Source: Paludibacteraceae bacterium
GTDB lineage: Bacteria; Bacteroidota; Bacteroidia; Bacteroidales; Paludibacteraceae
Assembly (NCBI GenBank): GCA_024689005.1
Contig: JAILDU010000044.1
Span: forward strand, 1-33,305
Reading direction: 5' to 3'
DNA length: 33,305 nucleotides
In this document: positions 31,970 to 33,305 of the stretch, piece by piece
Position numbering within the stretch: position 1 is the first letter of the stretch
Layout: each line of letters opens with the position of its first letter
The notes under the pieces: model-generated
Databases searched by the model: none
Told to the model about the DNA's origin: nothing
What the model saw: only the letters and a program-made list of their open reading frames with translations
Program-made: the position numbers and the translations under genes

Positions 31970-32386
31970 ATGGCAGATAGAAAAACAATAGAGGTTGTCG
32001 CAGCCGTCATCTTCGATGCAGACGGACGTATCTTTGCTACGCAACGCGGATACGGCGAGTGGAAAGACTGGTGGGAGTTTCCAGGCGGTAAGATCGAGCC
32101 CGGAGAAACGCAGCAGCAGGCCCTCAGACGCGAGATTCATGAGGAACTGGATGCCGATATCGAAGTGGGCGAACTGATTCGTACTATCGACTACGATTAT
32201 CCGAACTTCCATCTCACAATGCATTGTTTCAAGTGTCGGTTGGCTGAACGAACTACCAACTCTTCAGACCAAACCCCATCTTTCACTCTCCTCGAGCACG
32301 AAGCTGCCCAATGGCTCGCGCCATCTTCCCTCAATTCCGTCAAGTGGCTTCCCGCCGACAAGGAGATTATCAATGAGCTATGTTAG
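31970..32386 (+). CDS. Nudix hydrolase, MutT/8-oxo-dGTP-type
   Basis: 138 residues. The Nudix box at about 40-62 is complete: GKIEPGETQQQALRREIHEEL matches G-x5-E-x7-REUxEE. The flanks EVVAAVIFDADGRIFATQR and WWEFPGGK are typical of MutT-like enzymes that remove 8-oxo-dGTP or other mutagenic nucleotides, and DYDYPNFHLTMHCFKC is the usual later strand. Neighbouring mutS2 is also a DNA-linked gene, but the order alone does not prove a shared task. Confidence 0.9.
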   Translation: MADRKTIEVVAAVIFDADGRIFATQRGYGEWKDWWEFPGGKIEPGETQQQALRREIHEELDADIEVGELIRTIDYDYPNFHLTMHCFKCRLAERTTNSSDQTPSFTLLEHEAAQWLAPSSLNSVKWLPADKEIINELC

Positions 32387-32393
32387 CGCGCTC

Positions 32394-32468
32394 CTTCATT
32401 CCTTCATTCGTTCATTCAATCGTTCAATCGTTCAATCGTTCAATCGTTCAATCGTTCACTCGTTCATT
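32394..32468. repeat. 8-nt tandem repeat after the Nudix gene
   Basis: TCGTTCAA repeated about five times in the centre, with related TTCATTC/TTCACTC variants on both sides. It begins 8 nt after the Nudix stop codon. Confidence 0.85.
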
Positions 32469-32472
32469 CTCC

Positions 32473-32516
32473 ACCGAGCGATGACCGAGAGAAGACCGAG
32501 ACACAACCGACACACA
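32473..32516. repeat. 11-nt tandem array, four units
   Basis: ACCGAGCGATG, ACCGAGAGAAG, ACCGAGACACA and ACCGACACACA: four exact 11-nt units. They follow the 8-nt array after 4 nt. Confidence 0.8.
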
Positions 32517-32534
32517 AAAATCGCCTCAAAGACC

Positions 32535-32551
32535 AAAAATCTTTGATTTTT
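32535..32551. terminator. Weak AT-rich hairpin, possible terminator
   Basis: AAAAATC at 32535-32541 and GATTTTT at 32545-32551 with a TTT loop. It lies between the arrays and the next promoter. The stem is AT-rich, so as a terminator it would be weak. Confidence 0.35.
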
Positions 32552-32552
32552 C

Positions 32553-32583
32553 TTGCATACCTCCGAAAAAAGTAGTACCTTTG
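32553..32583 (+). promoter_or_regulatory. Promoter of the three-gene set at the right end
   Basis: TTG at 32553-32555 and TACCTTTG at 32576-32583, spacer 20 nt, A-run and GTAG before the -7 box. The first ATG (32621) is 37 nt downstream. Confidence 0.85.
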
Positions 32584-32620
32584 CACGCAGATAACTCAAT
32601 AAACCACCACAGCAGCAATC

Positions 32621-32848
32621 ATGCCGATAGACACTACCAATATGTGCAGCCATTTGCAGCGGAAGTTATTCGCTCCGGACGGCGACTATCGTGCTATTCG
32701 CGAGCAGATAGAAGCAGACCCGACGCTGACAGCGGTTGTCCGCTCGCGGCAGTTGCATATCTATCGTGACGGCAAGAAGATCCTTGTGCTTGCCGGCAAG
32801 AGTGCGCCCAAAATCATTCGTGAAGACAAATTGAACTCATCGTTATGA
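32621..32848 (+). CDS. Small hypothetical protein
   Basis: 75 residues, soluble and basic at the C-terminus. The middle, RAIREQIEADPTLTAVVRSR, is helical, and QLHIYRDGKKILVLAG looks like a beta-hairpin. No family recognised. It is supported as a gene by the promoter 37 nt upstream and the 4-nt ATGA overlap with the next gene. Confidence 0.65.
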   Translation: MPIDTTNMCSHLQRKLFAPDGDYRAIREQIEADPTLTAVVRSRQLHIYRDGKKILVLAGKSAPKIIREDKLNSSL

Positions 32849-33228
32849 CACTACCTGTTACACCTGAATATATCACTTCTCTTCGCCCGAACGAAGTCTT
32901 CGTCTTCGGTAGCAATCTCGCCGGCATGCATGGCGGAGGAGCAGCGCGGATTGCGTTCGAGCAATTCGGAGCAGAGTGGGGAGTGGGCGTCGGACCGACA
33001 GGCCAATGTTACGCTATTCCGACGATGCAAGGCGGAGTGGAAACCATTCGTCCCTATGTGGACGACTTCATCCGTTATGCTCAACAACACCCCGAACAGT
33101 TATTCCTCGTCACCCGCATCGGTTGCGGTATTGCGGGCTTTACGGACGAGCAGATTGCACCGCTCTTTCGTGCTGCCTATGCAACGACTAATGTAGCGCT
33201 GCCGGAGGGGTGGAGACAAATAAAATGA
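32845..33228 (+). CDS. FGSNLAG-family protein (A1S_2505-like, phage/macro-like)
   Basis: 127 residues. The start EVFVFGSNLAGMHGGGAARIAFEQFGAEWGVG is split here into VFGSNLAGMHGGGAA, then AEWGVGVGPTGQCYAIPT, a helix YVDDFIRYAQQHPEQ, and FLVTRIGCGIAGF and LPEGW. These are the hallmarks of a family annotated, as I recall, as phage-type A1S_2505-like proteins. The glycine-rich loop and later RIGCGIAG recall ADP-ribose-binding macro domains. The ligand and function are unknown. It is tied by ATGA overlaps to the small gene before it and msrA after it. Confidence 0.75.
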   Translation: MTLPVTPEYITSLRPNEVFVFGSNLAGMHGGGAARIAFEQFGAEWGVGVGPTGQCYAIPTMQGGVETIRPYVDDFIRYAQQHPEQLFLVTRIGCGIAGFTDEQIAPLFRAAYATTNVALPEGWRQIK

Positions 33229-33305
33229 ATACGACTATGACTAAAACCAAAGTAATATACCTGGCAGGAGGATGCTTCTGGGGAACAGAACATTACTTCA
33301 AGCAG
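33225..33305 (+). CDS. msrA: Peptide methionine sulfoxide reductase MsrA, 5' part
   Basis: Only 27 residues are in the window, but they carry the MsrA active-site motif AGGCFWGTEHYF, with the catalytic Cys in GCFWG. The enzyme repairs methionine-S-sulfoxide in proteins. The first ATG overlaps the upstream stop (ATGA); a second ATG at 33237 is an alternative start. The gene runs off the right edge. Confidence 0.9.
   Translation, partial: MNTTMTKTKVIYLAGGCFWGTEHYFKQ

Noticed and set aside
32394..32516. Possible CRISPR array
   Set aside because: Units are 8 and 11 nt and adjoin without spacers; no cas genes are present.

Overview
The window reads as a chromosomal segment of a member of the Bacteroidales (Bacteroidota), outside any genus I can name. 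The reasons are the promoters, which have the Bacteroidota form TTG-N19/20-TAnnTTTG, a type IX secretion gene (porQ), a DUF5686 outer-membrane protein, BspA-type leucine-rich repeats, a MurF-alanine racemase fusion frame, a single-chain glycyl-tRNA synthetase, and several lipoproteins. I see no phage, insertion sequence, CRISPR array or tRNA/rRNA gene. The interesting material is in the spacers and in a few altered core genes.

Layout. 1-1.6 kb: end of an unknown gene, an ECF sigma factor and a tiny membrane protein, all overlapping. 1.6-3.5 kb: lipoprotein D-Ala-D-Ala dipeptidase and a secreted alpha/beta hydrolase. 3.5-5.3 kb: glyS with its own promoter, leader hairpin and terminator. 5.4-6.6 kb: two small lipoproteins behind a long leader. 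6.6-14.15 kb (minus strand): a shortened MurF fused to a full alanine racemase, then a spacer full of repeats, then the head of the division/cell-wall (dcw) cluster in reverse, mraZ-rsmH-ftsL-ftsI-murE. The usual continuation (mraY, murD, ftsW) is absent. 14.4-19.7 kb (plus): porQ, cmk, ispH, murG and a WG-repeat lipoprotein. 19.8-25.0 kb: glycosyltransferase, LRR protein and DUF5686 protein. 25.0-26.5 kb (minus): a DAHP synthase/chorismate mutase fusion behind a lipoprotein gene. 26.6-32.4 kb: a tightly packed set, glucosaminidase, DciA-like protein, mutS2, outer-membrane protein, phosphoesterase and Nudix hydrolase. 32.6 kb to the end: a small protein, a FGSNLAG-family protein and the start of msrA, linked by ATGA overlaps.

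Main points. (1) Several spacers carry short tandem arrays whose sequences differ but whose unit is exactly 11 nt, about one DNA helical turn. They lie in the dcw gap, between mraZ and rsmH, after the WG lipoprotein gene, and after the Nudix gene. (2) The MurF half of the MurF-Alr protein lacks the C-terminal ligase domain. (3) The DAHP synthase frame has no ATG, GTG or TTG ahead of its essential metal-binding motif and follows the lipoprotein stop codon in the same frame. (4) Pairs of TGGG-type repeats at 10-bp spacing, like known MraZ operators, flank the mraZ/porQ spacer on both sides, so MraZ may act on both transcripts. (5) Divergent promoters at 26.56-26.60 kb physically overlap.

All identifications come from reading motifs by eye; no database search was run.
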